Shown: positions 44,201 through 55,727 of the stretch, piece after piece
Position numbering within the stretch: position 1 is the first letter of the stretch
How the letters are laid out: the number at the start of each line of letters is the position of its first letter
Assembly (NCBI GenBank): GCA_963971425.1
Contig: OZ020518.1
Coordinates: forward strand, 387,001-451,000
DNA: 64,000 nt
Direction: 5' to 3'
DNA from: Bryoerythrophyllum caledonicum
Taxonomy: Eukaryota > Streptophyta > Bryopsida > Pottiales > Pottiaceae
Made by a program: the position numbers and the translations under genes
Notes under the pieces: generated by a model
What the model saw: the letters and a program-made list of their open reading frames with translations, nothing else
Told to the model about the DNA's origin: nothing
The model's database searches: none

Positions 44201-47200
44201 GCTGCATGATTTTCTTAATAACGAGCACATCCTGACTTTTCGGAGCTGCTTTAGAACCACGGCTTACAATCTGAGAAAAGTATAGCACGGCACATTAGGA
44301 CGCGTAAAGCTACCCAGATAGAGTACTGAAATTAAAAGCCATACAATATCTGAGCTACACGACCAAACATCAGATGCCAAAAAACATACATAAAAGTGCA
44401 AGGAAATTCTGTAAAGTTCTCTAGAACCCTTCGGTACGTGTTTCATCAATTTGTTCTCTCACAGAAGCAAAAAATGCAACAGTTGTTCAAACAACTCACC
44501 TTTTTTCCAAGAACAGCTTCAGCAATGTTCTCTGGAAAGTTCTTCTGCTTCATGCAGTAGTCCAGTGTCTTGTAACCTTGATATTTCCAAATCAACCAAA
44601 CTCCCTGCAAATCGACAAAAACTAGAATTAGGGAAGACACCACCCCAAGAAAACACCGACAGAGAGAAACCCTTCTACAATGTCTAGTGACCGACGTCAT
44701 CGTGAACAATGTCTAGATACAAGCATGAGACGTTTTTTGCGTAATCACCTTCCAGGTGCATCAAACTCAGGTATCACAATCACAATGTGCATGCAACTAG
44801 GATTTTATATGTAGAACACAAACCTCTGTCAGCTTGCCTCGTGCTAGAGTGCTGGAGACGTTCACTGTGCCCAGGAACTCAGCACATGCTTCAGGTGCGG
44901 TTCTCTGAGACCCACAAATTCCACATCGATCAATTAGTATCGCAGGAAAAGTTACCTGCATACTCTCTGAATACCTCGCTACCGGAGCTGTTGATTCTCT
45001 AACGTCTGAACTTGTCCCTCAACAACAGATGTAACATCGCCCTAAAAACATGGACGAGAGTCAAACACCTGAAGACGCCGATTCATGTGAATCTCAGCGT
45101 TGCGCATGTCATCGCCACCCGATACTCCAGCCTTACTTCTTTTCAATACCACGCGCACTGGCTGCTTTCCCGGCCTCTTTCCCCCTGTAAAACAAAAGGC
45201 GGTATGGCTCAGGATACAAACCAAGAATGCTCGCTCGGGTCATGGTCAGGTGACCAGATACAAATCCCTTACACCGTTAATCAATCAACACTGAAACTCC
45301 CAAAGTTCATCATTCCCACTATAGCTGGGCAACTTTGCTGAAACTCAAATTATTAGAGCTACCTTTGTATACGAGGCCCTCATAGACGATCCCAAATGAT
45401 CCCTCACCCATCTGACGTCCAATTTCAACTTCATATGCCCGAAAAACACTGCAAATAAACACATAACCAATATCGTACCAATGTTAGGTGAGTCTACTTC
45501 CTAATATCAAATTCAAGAAAATTAAATTGATGACCTGTTTGAAAACAACGTCTCTGAAAGAAGGCCAATGGCAAACAACTCGTAAAACGAAGTGAGATTG
45601 TTGAATAAAGCACTTACAGAGGAGAATTGATATGGCCTTGTAAAAAATCCGCAAGACCTGCGATTGGTCCAGGAGTTGCCGTAGAGTACAACAATGCAGC
45701 GGGAAGAATCACGGCGCAGAAAGCCAGTGCCTAAATCATGATTATCATAAATCCTTCCATCAGTTAACTTCGCTTTGTGTTTTAAACTTGGCAGCTTAGA
45801 AATTTACAATCCCTTGCAGAAAATAGATTTCCAAGAAAATCGAACATTCTCAGGAAAATATGCCACATGTAGCTATACAAATTTCTCAAAACTAGATTCA
45901 AGCAGCTGGACACTAAGAAGAATTCAGGTTCATGTACAGCACTGATCAGGGTCGTGGAAATCCATGTCCGATACAAATGTATCAAACTAGGCCAAAAAAA
46001 ACGAAGTGAAATCTCGTCGCGACTAAAAACACATACATTCTCATCGACAGGAACGGGGACGCCAAGATTAACAGCGCTATGGAGAACATCATGATAAAAT
46101 TGAACCATGAATTCATGCGCTTCCGGTCCCATCCTGCGTGAAAATCACAAAATCACTGGTTCAGAAAAACCGACAATGCGCCGCTTAGGAAAATTAATGG
46201 CAGCAGCAACAAGCCCAACTCTCACCTCCAAAACCAAAATCCTCCACATCATCACAACTACACTTCGAAACATCTTCATAACAACAACCTCCCCTAAACG
46301 CCATAAAATTTCTCTTTCTTTATAATATCGACCCCGTGGTGAACAAAAAAGGAACGTAAAATGCAACGCTTATAGTAGATATTTTCATCATCTACGCAGC
46401 AGCATATCCGTATCACTCATTTCCGTGACAGACATAAAACATGAAGTATGCCGATGACGATCAAACCCACTGGTAAGTGAACTCTGACTTGCTTATAACT
46501 ACAACATCACTATACTCGATCCCTGAGCAATCAAGTTCAAGAACCGAAGTCTCTATCGAGGAGAATCACAACTGCAACTAACTCCCAACTCCTTCACACA
46601 ATCCTCAACCATTGCACATCACCTCCAACGACTAAAATCTCAAACATGAACTATTACAACAACAACAACAATAACACTCGACAGCTCAATGTTGAGCAAA
46701 AAGAGTCAAGAACAACATGCCATCCACAGCGGCGGACCACAGACGCAACTAATGCAGGAGTTCAGGCGATCCTCAGCCATTGTGCATCCCTTCCATCACC
46801 TGCACTCTAAAAGAAACTTCTAACAACATTAATCGACTCAATCCTGAGCAATAAAATTCAGAAACAAAGCAGTTTTTCACGGATGACTGCAGTGCTCAGC
46901 AACAAAAGGATTCTATACTAGTACTCTGTACTAATAATGCATGATCGCCTCCATCACCTACACTCTCAAATATAACATCTCGATCGTGAGCAACTAGATT
47001 CAAGAACAAAGCCATCCATCACGGCGGAAATTACTCCTACCAAATGCAAGGCCCTCACCCGTTGCACATCTCAAAATCAACACTGGATCCTGAGCAATCA
47101 AATTCAAAAACAGAGCCATCATCCGTCACGACTGCAGAGAAAAAAAAATTGGTCCTATCAAAAACAAGAACTCGCACGACACTCACCGCTGCTGCATAGC

Positions 47201-47368
47201 CTCGACGAGCTCCGGCACAGCCATCCGCGCCACGCATCGTCCCCGATCGAACCGAGAGAAGTGACTCGTCTTCTTCCCGCCGCTTGAGCTCCAAGCCGAG
47301 CAAGGACGGAGGAGAGACGATGATCGCAGAGAAGAGCTGGAGAGTGAGAGCGACGCCATCGCCGCCAT
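41205..47368 (-). CDS. Plastid STN7/STN8-like membrane Ser/Thr kinase, 17 exons
   Basis: Exons (high to low): 47187-47368, 46037-46133, 45618-45730, 45363-45448, 45069-45184, 44824-44904, 44500-44604, 44165-44270, 43946-44058, 43614-43772, 43384-43437, 43057-43159, 42805-42876, 42251-42570, 41936-42048, 41517-41800, 41205-41233. Phases agree, giving 710 aa. A Ser/Arg-rich chloroplast transit peptide (MAAMASLSLSSSSLRSSSLL) precedes a hydrophobic segment (ALAFCAVILPAALLYS). The kinase domain follows, with glycine loop GRQMGEGSFGIVYEG near 145, candidate Lys in VRVVLKRSK, VVHRDLKPLNLVL near 300, DLG in place of DFG (as in STN7), and YAAPEHYVM with PDRFDLYSAGLL. The last 240 residues are Pro/Leu-rich with a second hydrophobic segment and a coiled coil (AMEAQLVSLEASIQRGQEFS). 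STN kinases phosphorylate thylakoid antenna or photosystem II proteins; this long C-terminus is not typical of them, so the exact subfamily is open. Intron 8 uses a GC donor (TCAG/GCAAGC). Confidence 0.88.
46515..47130. repeat. Diverged tandem repeat in kinase intron 1
   Basis: Five imperfect copies share CGATCCTGAGCAATCAAATT and CAAGAACAGAGCCATCCATC; GAGCAA starts at 46525, 46694, 46846, 46988 and 47092. Units of about 100-170 bp also share CCATTGCACATC and CATCACCTACACTCT. They fill most of the 1.05-kb first intron. Confidence 0.65.
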
Positions 47369-49670
47369 GGTCTGGAGGTTCGCCTCCCTCTCTCTCTCCC
47401 TACGTGCCTTCCTCCTACTCCTTGTGATTCCTGGCTATGGCGACGGAGCTCGCTCCGGTCGTTGCGAAGCGGCTCTAGCTTTTCTGTTACCGGCTCGACG
47501 CGATTCTGTTCTCTAGCTTTTCACTATTTTATATCTTTATATCTACAACAGAGGGAATTGCGGGAAAAGAGAGTTGGCCACTTGCTTGTCGAAATCAGGC
47601 GTGTTTGTAGATTTTGGGATGAGATTTTTAATTGAGGCGGTTGATAGTTGACACCATTTCCATTTGGAGAGAGCACACTTGGAATAATGATTCTTCTTGA
47701 GAAATGTACAAGTAGTTAGAAATAACCGTGAAATATTCTAATCTATTTTTTAATTCTATAACTACAAATGTGTGGTTTTTCTATGACTTGTTTTTTTGTT
47801 TTTTTTTTATATTTCATTCTAATAGAAATGCTATTTGTCTAACATCTGCTATTTATAATACTTATATTCTAAGTATCAAGTAAACTTGATCAAGCATTGA
47901 TAAATTAGACACACAGACACATGAGAAGTATTCTCATAACACCTAATTATTTTTATTTGTTAAATAGCAAACTTCTTATTAACAATGTATGTGCCAATAC
48001 TACCATTATAAATAAATTTCCTGATAGTAACCATCTCTGTTATTTAATCAATGGTGGGAAATAAATATCTCTACACATGCCCTCGATTATTTTCATTTTA
48101 CCCACTGTACCAAGAGTGGACTACATTATCAATATCTTCTCTTCTCTCTATATTAATTGTTGTTTTGAAATAATAAAAAAGGTAGGGGTAAGCCTCGTGG
48201 TGACATGTGGCGATATCCCTCTCAGTGTTATGTGCAAGTATATATAGTAAGTGACGGATATCTAAAGTAAAAAGCGGATATCAAAAGAAAATAAAGTATC
48301 TAAAGAAAATAATAATTGGAGATGCGCATCCCAAAGCCGTGGCGTGAGGCCACGTCAACCTTTGGGAGTGCAGAGATGGAGGCACGTCACCCTCTGGGAA
48401 GAAGACGGGAATGGGGTTGAATAAGGACAAAAGGTGACCCCATGATCGAAGTCACGCGATACCTCCCAGGTCTCCCAAGGGTATCCCCGAGATACAATAT
48501 TACCCTCTAATGGCTTCTAATCTCAATTCATATGCAATTCTTTTGCAAACCAGTGATCTTAAGGTAAATCTCTTCAGACGTTGTAGATGTCTTCAATTTA
48601 TGGAGACTTGTAGAGGTTTTTTTAATATTTCTAATGGTTTGTAGAGGTTTTCAATTTTGAGTGATGGAGTGTCCGGGAGTTGGAGGTGACGGTTCTTTGT
48701 GTATTGCTCATGTGGAGGGCATCGTCCATGATTTTGGCAAGAGTGATTTAATCCTTGATTTAAGCCGCACTTGCAATGCCGAATTAGCCATGATTTTTTT
48801 GATCTTGACTTAAACCTTAACTCTTGAGAGAATTACGATTTGTAGTTGCGTAAGGGCTCTAGAAAGGTGTGGGGAGTGGTGAACCATGATGTGAAGGTGG
48901 AAGCAATTGTGAAATCAAAAGAGCAGAAAGCACTGAGAGATGGGCCGATTTGGAGAGATTTATGTTCCGAGCTGGTGATGGTGTCTTTGAAGAACCAATT
49001 GGATTGTTGTCCAAATGTACATTTGGGGCTCAAAAGCAAAATTTCGCTTGCAACGTGTTTTTCCTGTATTTGATGTACAATGTGTAAAAATTGATGTATA
49101 CAACAGTTACAAAAGCTGGTATTTGTGTCAAGCCCGATTCAATGATACATGGCATTTGAAAAATGAGATCATGTATGGTGTTGAAGTTGAAAAGGTGCAT
49201 GTATTGAAAGATGGTAGATGGAGAATCTTCAATCTAAAGGTGTGTATTTTGCTAAATATTAATGCATTTTTGTATTCTAAGAGGAAAATATATGGTCCGC
49301 TATTGACCTATAAAGTATCTCACAAATCCATTGGCAACAACATGTCAGTATACTAATAATATAATAAATGCGTAAATGGACATCATCGATACCATGGTGA
49401 AACCCGCTACTGGATTGGAAGATAACTGAGAGATATTTCCAAGGAGCATGACGAGGACTTTACTTTTACTTTTACAATTTTAGTTACCTTACCTAAACTT
49501 ACATTACATGTTGGGGACAATGGGCCAGTATACTAGTTTTATAATAAAATGATTGAAGATGGAAATTCAAATTTAAAAGCAACAACTTTTGTATTTTTTT
49601 TTGCAAGGTAGTAAAAACTAGAGTAAAGTTAACATATCAACTTACTTTCACGTCATTAAAATATATATTA
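47369..49670. other. Kinase promoter region and spacer
   Basis: TATTTTATATCTTTATATCT at about 47527-47546 could supply a TATA box for the kinase. Beyond it the sequence is AT-rich. Frames at 48846-49073 and 49015-49356 have no recognisable content. I see no RNA gene. Confidence 0.35.
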
Positions 49671-49817
49671 GGGTTTGTTTACACCTGAAGGTTTGGGTTG
49701 GATCCCATAGACACAAGTGGTACTCCGCTCGAAGGTTGAAACCATTGTAAGCGGGGTACCTTCCACCAAACAAGGAAGTTCTAAGTGGGTTGTGGCCCAA
49801 AGTTTAGGTGTAAACCC
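49671..49817. mobile_element. Possible small foldback element
   Basis: It begins GGGTTTGTTTACACCTGAAG and ends TTTAGGTGTAAACCC, an imperfect inverted repeat of about 15-25 bp around 147 bp of non-coding DNA. No target duplication is clear. Confidence 0.4.
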
Positions 49818-49989
49818 GAACAGAAGGGTTGTGGCCCATTGTGTACTTGGGCTAAATTTCTAAGTAGTTATATGAAAATGGGCTCTTTTGAGAACTACCC
49901 CATAGTGAAAGAATTTGTAGTACGGTTAGATTACATCTTCAAAAGAAATTTGTGAAGTTTCCAAATGAATTTAAATTACAAAAATGTAC

Positions 49990-50205
49990 ATGTAACTTTA
50001 GTAGTAAATGTCAGCAGTAAATATAAACTTCAGCAGTAAATGTTAGCAGTAAATATAAACTTCAACAATAAATGTCAGCAATAAATGTAAACTTCAGCAG
50101 TGAATGTCAGCAATAAATGTAAACTTCAGCAGTGATTGTCAGCAGTAAATGTCAGCAGTAAATGTCAGTAGTAAATGTCAACAGTAAATTTCAGTAGTAA
50201 AAATA
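49990..50205. repeat. AGCAGTAAATGT minisatellite
   Basis: Tandem 12-bp units of AGTAAATGTCAGC type, interleaved with ATAAACTTCAGCAG to form a longer period of about 30 bp in the first half. About 16 units in all. Confidence 0.75.
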
Positions 50206-51525
50206 TTATAAATGATTGGCTAAAATAGGTTCTGAAAAATACTCTCATGGCCTTCAGGAAATACAACCTCCGAGAGGTTGTAAGAAATAAGTCTCCTTAA
50301 GTTCTGTAAAACACTATTCAAATTTGCCAAAGGGATTCCAACTAGATTTCTCATCCACGAAAAAAACTTTGGGCCACAGCCCGCATTTTGCTTGATGTAA
50401 ACCCATTTCCGGGGTACCAATTCTCTACTCCAATCAGAACTCGGGAATTCTTTGGGCTCCAGCCCTAACCATCTAGATGCAAACATCCAAATAAATCATA
50501 GAGAAAGAATGTAGGGTCAATCTCGGATACTTCGACGCTGCTACCCTTGGTCGGTACCCACGTCCCTTGGTCGGTGACGGACGCATTCCTCCGACCTGCC
50601 AAAATCCTCCGCAATCAACGTCCAATACGTTCCCAACTCTATTTCGCGCTCCCATAAATCGTTCTCTCCACATAGAACTCCAAGTCCCACATTCCCTTAC
50701 CGTCCCCTCCTCAGGGAACTGTTCCCGTCCTGTTCCCTCCTTCAGGGAACTTCGTCTCGCTCCTGAAGAGGGAGTAAACTACGGTGAAGTGGAGAGCAAG
50801 CCCTAAGCTCGCAGCTTGGTCCATCGTCACGAGCTCACGCGCTCTGCGTCGCTTTTCTAGCTCCGGGCATGACCTGGTCTCCTGCTACCACCGCCCGCGT
50901 CCTCGCGCGCCTCTGGCGCTTCTGACGAGCTACTTGAAGCCCACGCTTTTTCGGATTATCGATTGGACGGCTGACTTGGCTAGAACGGTTGGGTTGAGCC
51001 TTGCGAGGTTGGTGATACTGTTTCCGGAGGCTTTTTTTTTTTAGGGTGTTTGTATAGGTTGGTTATGAGGTTTGGTTTTTGAGGTGTTGGGAGCGGTGGC
51101 GTGGGAGTTGAATTTGGGGTTTCTGTTTGCATTTAGGGGAATTGGTGAGATGTGCAATGATTTCTATTTAATTCTGTGGGATTCTCTTTTGTATTAAAAT
51201 AGTAAGTTCTTTCTTCGTTAGGTTTGGTGGTACTATGATGATGCTCTGCGATGGAAATGTTTATATTTTTAATTTTATTTTGCTTTTTAGTGTCGGAACT
51301 TCGTGGCGAACTGATTAGATCGTTATGGTGCTTTCGAGTTTTGAGTTTGGTGCGATTGGTCGGAGACGATGACTCTGGTTTTGAGAGTTTTGTGTTGTTG
51401 TTTGTAGGGTAATGATGAGGTTTGTACGCTGTGAGCTGAAATTATGACGTATTGTGCAGCTTCGTAGAGGTGGGGTTTTTTTTTAAGAGCCTGCGTGAAC
51501 TACAATCAGCAAAATGTGGGATTCA
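50206..51525 (+). promoter_or_regulatory. Upstream region and leader of the IST1-like gene
   Basis: GC content rises at 50500-50950 (TCTCTCCACATAGAAC, CTTCGTCTCGCTCCTGAAGA), as expected for a plant 5' UTR or first non-coding exon. CCCTTGGTCGGTA is repeated at 50545 and 50568. A further intron may lie in 51000-51470. No single TATA box was chosen. Confidence 0.35.
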
Positions 51526-54479
51526 ATGCTCGGGAAGGGTTTTAAAGCCCAGAAATGGTGAGCATGGCATGGGAAGGGTTTTTTCATTGCGTGACTGGAA
51601 TTTCTCGTGGTTTTTGCTGTCCAGTCCTGTTGTCAAAGTTTTCCAATTTGGAAAGATTGAGGCGATAGTAATCACTTGAGTTGTATCCAAGTTGCTTCTC
51701 ATCGTCTCATGAATTTAGGGTTTTGTCGATTCGATAATGATAGTAATCACGTTTTTATGGTTTTCGGCTTCGCAGTAAGACGTTGCTAAGGCTGGCAATG
51801 GCACGCATCAAGCTACTTCGTAACAAGAGAGAAATCCAGGTCAAGCAGATGCGCAAGGAGATTTCTCAACTACTCACCACTGGCCAAGAGCCCAGTGCAA
51901 GGATTCGTGTGAGTACTCTTTTTCTTCGCTCTACTTGTTACAGCTTATCATTAGAGGATTTCTTACAGACCTGCAAAGCTTATGCTGGTTGAGTGAGTTT
52001 GCTATCATTATTGCACTCTCTTTTACTGCCATATTTGAGTTGTTTTGGCTTTGGACTTCTAGGTTTTCTTCATCTGTCTTAACAAAATGAACTATCTTGA
52101 CATCAGGTCGAGCATATCATTCGAGAGCAGAACATTTTGGCAGCATACGACATTCTTGAACTATTTTGTGAACTCGTGGCCGTTCGCCTCCCTATTATAG
52201 AGTCGCAGAAGTAAGTCATACGTTTATTCACTCTTTTGCCACATTGAATTTGACGAGGGTGAGAAATTTTGAGCTGAGATATTGTTCTACCATCCTTCGT
52301 TTAGCTAGCCTACTCAACCATTTCTAGTAGAAGTTTAGAAACAAAGTAAACATTATGAGTGATTTTTTCAAAATATCTATCTGGTTTCTGATTTAGCCTC
52401 ATGAGTGATCTGTTTCAATTGCAGGAATTGCCCTTTAGATTTGAAAGAGGCCATCGCTAGTTTGATATTTGCCTCACCACGATGTTCAGATCTTCCTGAA
52501 CTTCTCCAAATTCGCCAACTTTTTGCTGCCAAATACGGGAAAGAGTTTGCAGCAGCTGCAGCAGAGTTGCGTCCCGAATGTGGAGTCAATCGCCGGGTAA
52601 GTTATATGTTCGGCCGCTCTGTAAATGCGTCTGCATTACCTTAACAATGGTGACAGCTGAGATCCCAGTTCTTCAATGGACCCAACTTAGTTTCAGTTCT
52701 CTACCCCCTGAATGCCTGTAATGAAGCCTTTGTGCATTGATATTCTTTCACATCATTTGCTGTGTGGCTTTCCCGTTACACCATTCACTATTTTGGTTGG
52801 ATTCCTGTAGACTCTTCATTGTTCAGCCGAGGTAGTAATGTTGGAGTTGCCTGCACAGATATTTCAACGTTGATGTTAGACTTTTCTCACTCGGATGCTG
52901 AGTATATCTGTTTGAATGATCGTCCAGATAATTGAGAAGCTCTCGGTACGTGCCCCACCTGGAGAGGTAAAGCTGAAATTGATGAAGGAGATCGCTGCCG
53001 AGCACGACATCGCCTGGGATCCTACAGATACTGAAGCAGAGCTCTCGAAATCTCACGAAGATTTACTTGTAAGACCGAAATCCAACCTCATTGTTCATCA
53101 ACCTCCTAGTGCTGCTTTTTACACGTGGCATCTAGGTGTCCGTATATCAGCGGCTAGTGCCAGCAGCTTGCTCAATATCTTTCCACAGTAAATTTTTTTG
53201 GCTAAATAGTGCCTTAAATGCACAGGATGGATCGAGCCAATTCTCTGGAGCGGATGAGCTATCGTCTTCCGAACTGAGCCGCCCCCAGTCTGATACTGCA
53301 ACAAACGTCCCAACCATAACCATGTCCCAGATGCCTTCGGACTTTGCTGGAGGATTATCTTCTTCTGCTGAGGACGAGAGGAAACAACCTGCCTCGCCGA
53401 CGAACATCCCGCCACCGACGAAGTACGAAGCTCCGTCACCTGTACGTTACGGTCCTTCTTCACCCACACGGTACGCCCCTCTTTCGCCTCCTGCTCGAAG
53501 AAGACCAGACACGAAAGAAGACTCTTATATGTCTACAAAGAAGGAAGCACACGGCGACTACTTAGACGTGGCTTCCGCCGCGCAAGCTGCAGCTGAGTCG
53601 GCCAACCGCGCAGTGGCAGCAGCAAGAGCCGCAGCAGAACTCGCCAGAACCCACAGCGGCGAGTATGGCTCCAGGTTACCGAGGCAGAACCCAAGCCCAC
53701 CTGATGAGGAGGAGGACGAGGAGGAAGAGGAAAGCGCCACAGATTTGGACAGTGACGAGGAAGAGGTGCCGGTGAAAAGAGCACCTCCACAAAGAAGACA
53801 CTTCCATGAGGCCAAGCCAGCTCCGGCGAAATTCATCGATGACAGTGACAGCGATGGTGGAGAGTATGATGTGCCTCGCGGCCGAGGCGCAGGTGGAACG
53901 AAATCCAGGTATAAATCTGAAGCCCCGGAAAGTCAGAAGCCGTCTTTGAAGGCCACCAAGCTCGACTTTGCAGACACGTCCAGCAAGCCAGCGTTTGATG
54001 ACGATGATGAAGACTCCGGTGAAGGCTCTGGAGTGTTTTCAAGGCCGGGAAAGCAAGGGTCCAACAAGGGAGGCGGTCTTAAGTGGGTGTCTAGAGAACA
54101 CGAAGCTGAGAGGTACGACATCTTTGACATCAACAGGGACAAGAGCAAGCTTCGGTACAGCGCCTTCGATTCCGATAGGCCAGATGACTCTTCTTCCTAC
54201 GACCAACCTTTCGCTGCAAAGCAGTACAGTTCCAAGCTCGGCAACCGTGAAAGCTCTCCGTTGTTTGATGAAGACGAAGGGTCGGTTGGGAGAGGAGGAG
54301 CTCGTGAGCCTTCACGTCTGGGAAGTTCAAAAGCTCAGTTTGATGACGAAGATGACAATCCTTTCTCGAAGTATGGATCGAATGAGTATAACGCGATTGA
54401 TTATAGCTCTGCGAAGACGGTTGAGGAGGATGATTTGACTAAGCGGTTTGAGGCTCTGAAGCTGCCGAGGCGCTATTAA
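51526..54479 (+). CDS. IST1-like ESCRT-III regulator, 6 exons
   Basis: Exons 51526-51557, 51776-51908, 52107-52210, 52425-52596, 52928-53068 and 53226-54479 join in phase to 611 aa. The start MLGKGFKAQKCKTLLRLAMA matches the plant IST1 pattern (Fxx.KCKTxLxLAxxRIKLL). The IST1/Ist1 fold covers residues 1 to about 190 (KREIQVKQMRKEISQLLTTG, FCELVAVRLPIIESQK, FASPRCSDLPELLQIRQLFA, ELRPECGVNR). A long disordered tail follows with Pro/Ser, Ala-rich helix (AAQAAAESANRAVAAARAAA) and acidic runs. The protein ends EEDDLTKRFEALKLPRRY, an MIT-interacting motif that in this family binds VPS4/LIP5-type MIT domains. IST1 proteins act in the cytosol on endosomes, regulating VPS4-driven ESCRT-III disassembly during multivesicular-body formation. 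The ATG is fixed by the 10-codon first exon, whose split Cys codon completes CKT. No defects seen. Confidence 0.92.
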
Positions 54480-55558
54480 GGTATCCAATTGTTCTCTGGT
54501 TGTGAATTTTTGTGTAACCTTCGTTTGATGTTGTCATTGTAATAGACAGTTAGCTTGTCCAGGATAGTTTCCAGGCTTTGTATCTAGGTGACCTGCAGTC
54601 CTGTGTTAATATGAGTTGGAAGTGGCAAATATTATCTTCTCTTGTTGTAGGCTTTTAGGTTTCAGTTCGTGTACAAGGGGTGTTAGATTCGGAGTGCGTA
54701 ATGAGCACTCTCTACAAGAATTTGTTGTACATGTATTTCATGAGGGAGGATGTGCCCTTTATTTATGATAGCAATGGATTTTCCCATCACCTTTTTGCCT
54801 CCTCTGATGCGTGTGATAGTTGCAAGTCTATTGGACAAAAAGAAATTCACTCTATTAAACTCTTCACACAAATAGTGTGGAAGTTTCATCCGCGCTGGAA
54901 GTTCATCACCGGAGGAGTCTTGGCCATAGTTTATATTCCTGCTAAATTAGAATCCCACTTTGAACCAACATATTCTACTTCAATTCCCCTAAAATTCTTG
55001 AGTCTAACACTTCATACATTGAGAACAAGGATTTGAATGAGAAACGAAAAGGTTACATGTATCATTCAATGTAATAATAAGTAACGATGACAATATTTAT
55101 ATATGTCACATAAAGTACCTTGTTGGATCAATCAATACATTATTGACATTTAGTGTTGGTGAGACTTGTACACCAATCAGCAATTAAATTTGTGCAAGAC
55201 AGTCAGAATCGTGACACTATTTATTATTTTTAGTGCAGTCAATCCCAAAATCAATTTTTGAAAATTGGCAGAAACGCTACAACTTGCACCTTGGTAAGCT
55301 ATTCAAACATATAGTGCGTGGAGATAGCTAGACAATACCCTGTGATATCAGCGATATATCTATGTGAGACCTATGGATATCATCTTTGAAGGTGGCTAAA
55401 TATTTATAATGATGGTCAACATAATGACTAAATTTCATTATTTAAAAAAAAATCCCACTGTGTACTAGCAACAATCAAGTTTTTCCTATAGCTTTTCAAC
55501 TAATTTTAGCCAGTTTGGGAATAGCTGATGTAGAGTGTGAGTGATGTTCACATGATTA
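54480..55558. other. IST1 3' region and spacer
   Basis: The first 150 bp are likely 3' UTR. A 118-codon frame at 54680-55036 has no recognisable content. Nothing else seen. Confidence 0.35.
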
Positions 55559-55727
55559 AGGTAAGTGGCTCTTGAACCGACCCTGTTTCTTAAACCGACC
55601 CTGTTTCTTAAACCGACCCTGTTTCTTAAACCAACCCCCTCTTGAAATGTACACTGTAGGTACACTGTAGGTACTCTGAGTTAGAGGACGGTTTAAGAAA
55701 CAGGGTCGGTTCAAGAGCCACTTACCT
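55559..55727. mobile_element. 169-bp MITE with perfect 39-bp inverted repeats, TA-flanked
   Basis: Both ends read inward as AGGTAAGTGGCTCTTGAACC then GACCCTGTTTCTTAAACCG without a mismatch, and TA flanks both sides. The left arm carries three copies of the 18-mer CCGACCCTGTTTCTTAAA. The middle holds GTACACTGTAG twice. Identical arms suggest recent movement. The AGGTAAG start, TA site and AACCGAC about 16 bp in resemble the ends at 10528, 17746, 61936 and 63365. Confidence 0.88.

Noticed and set aside
48833..49356. Overlapping ORFs on both strands
   Set aside because: No recognisable family, splice structure or composition change; likely chance.
49990..50205. CRISPR-like regular repeats
   Set aside because: Units are contiguous with no unique spacers, so it is a simple minisatellite in a eukaryotic genome.
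54680..55036. 118-codon ORF downstream of the IST1-like gene
   Set aside because: No recognisable domain and AT-rich codon use like the surrounding spacer.
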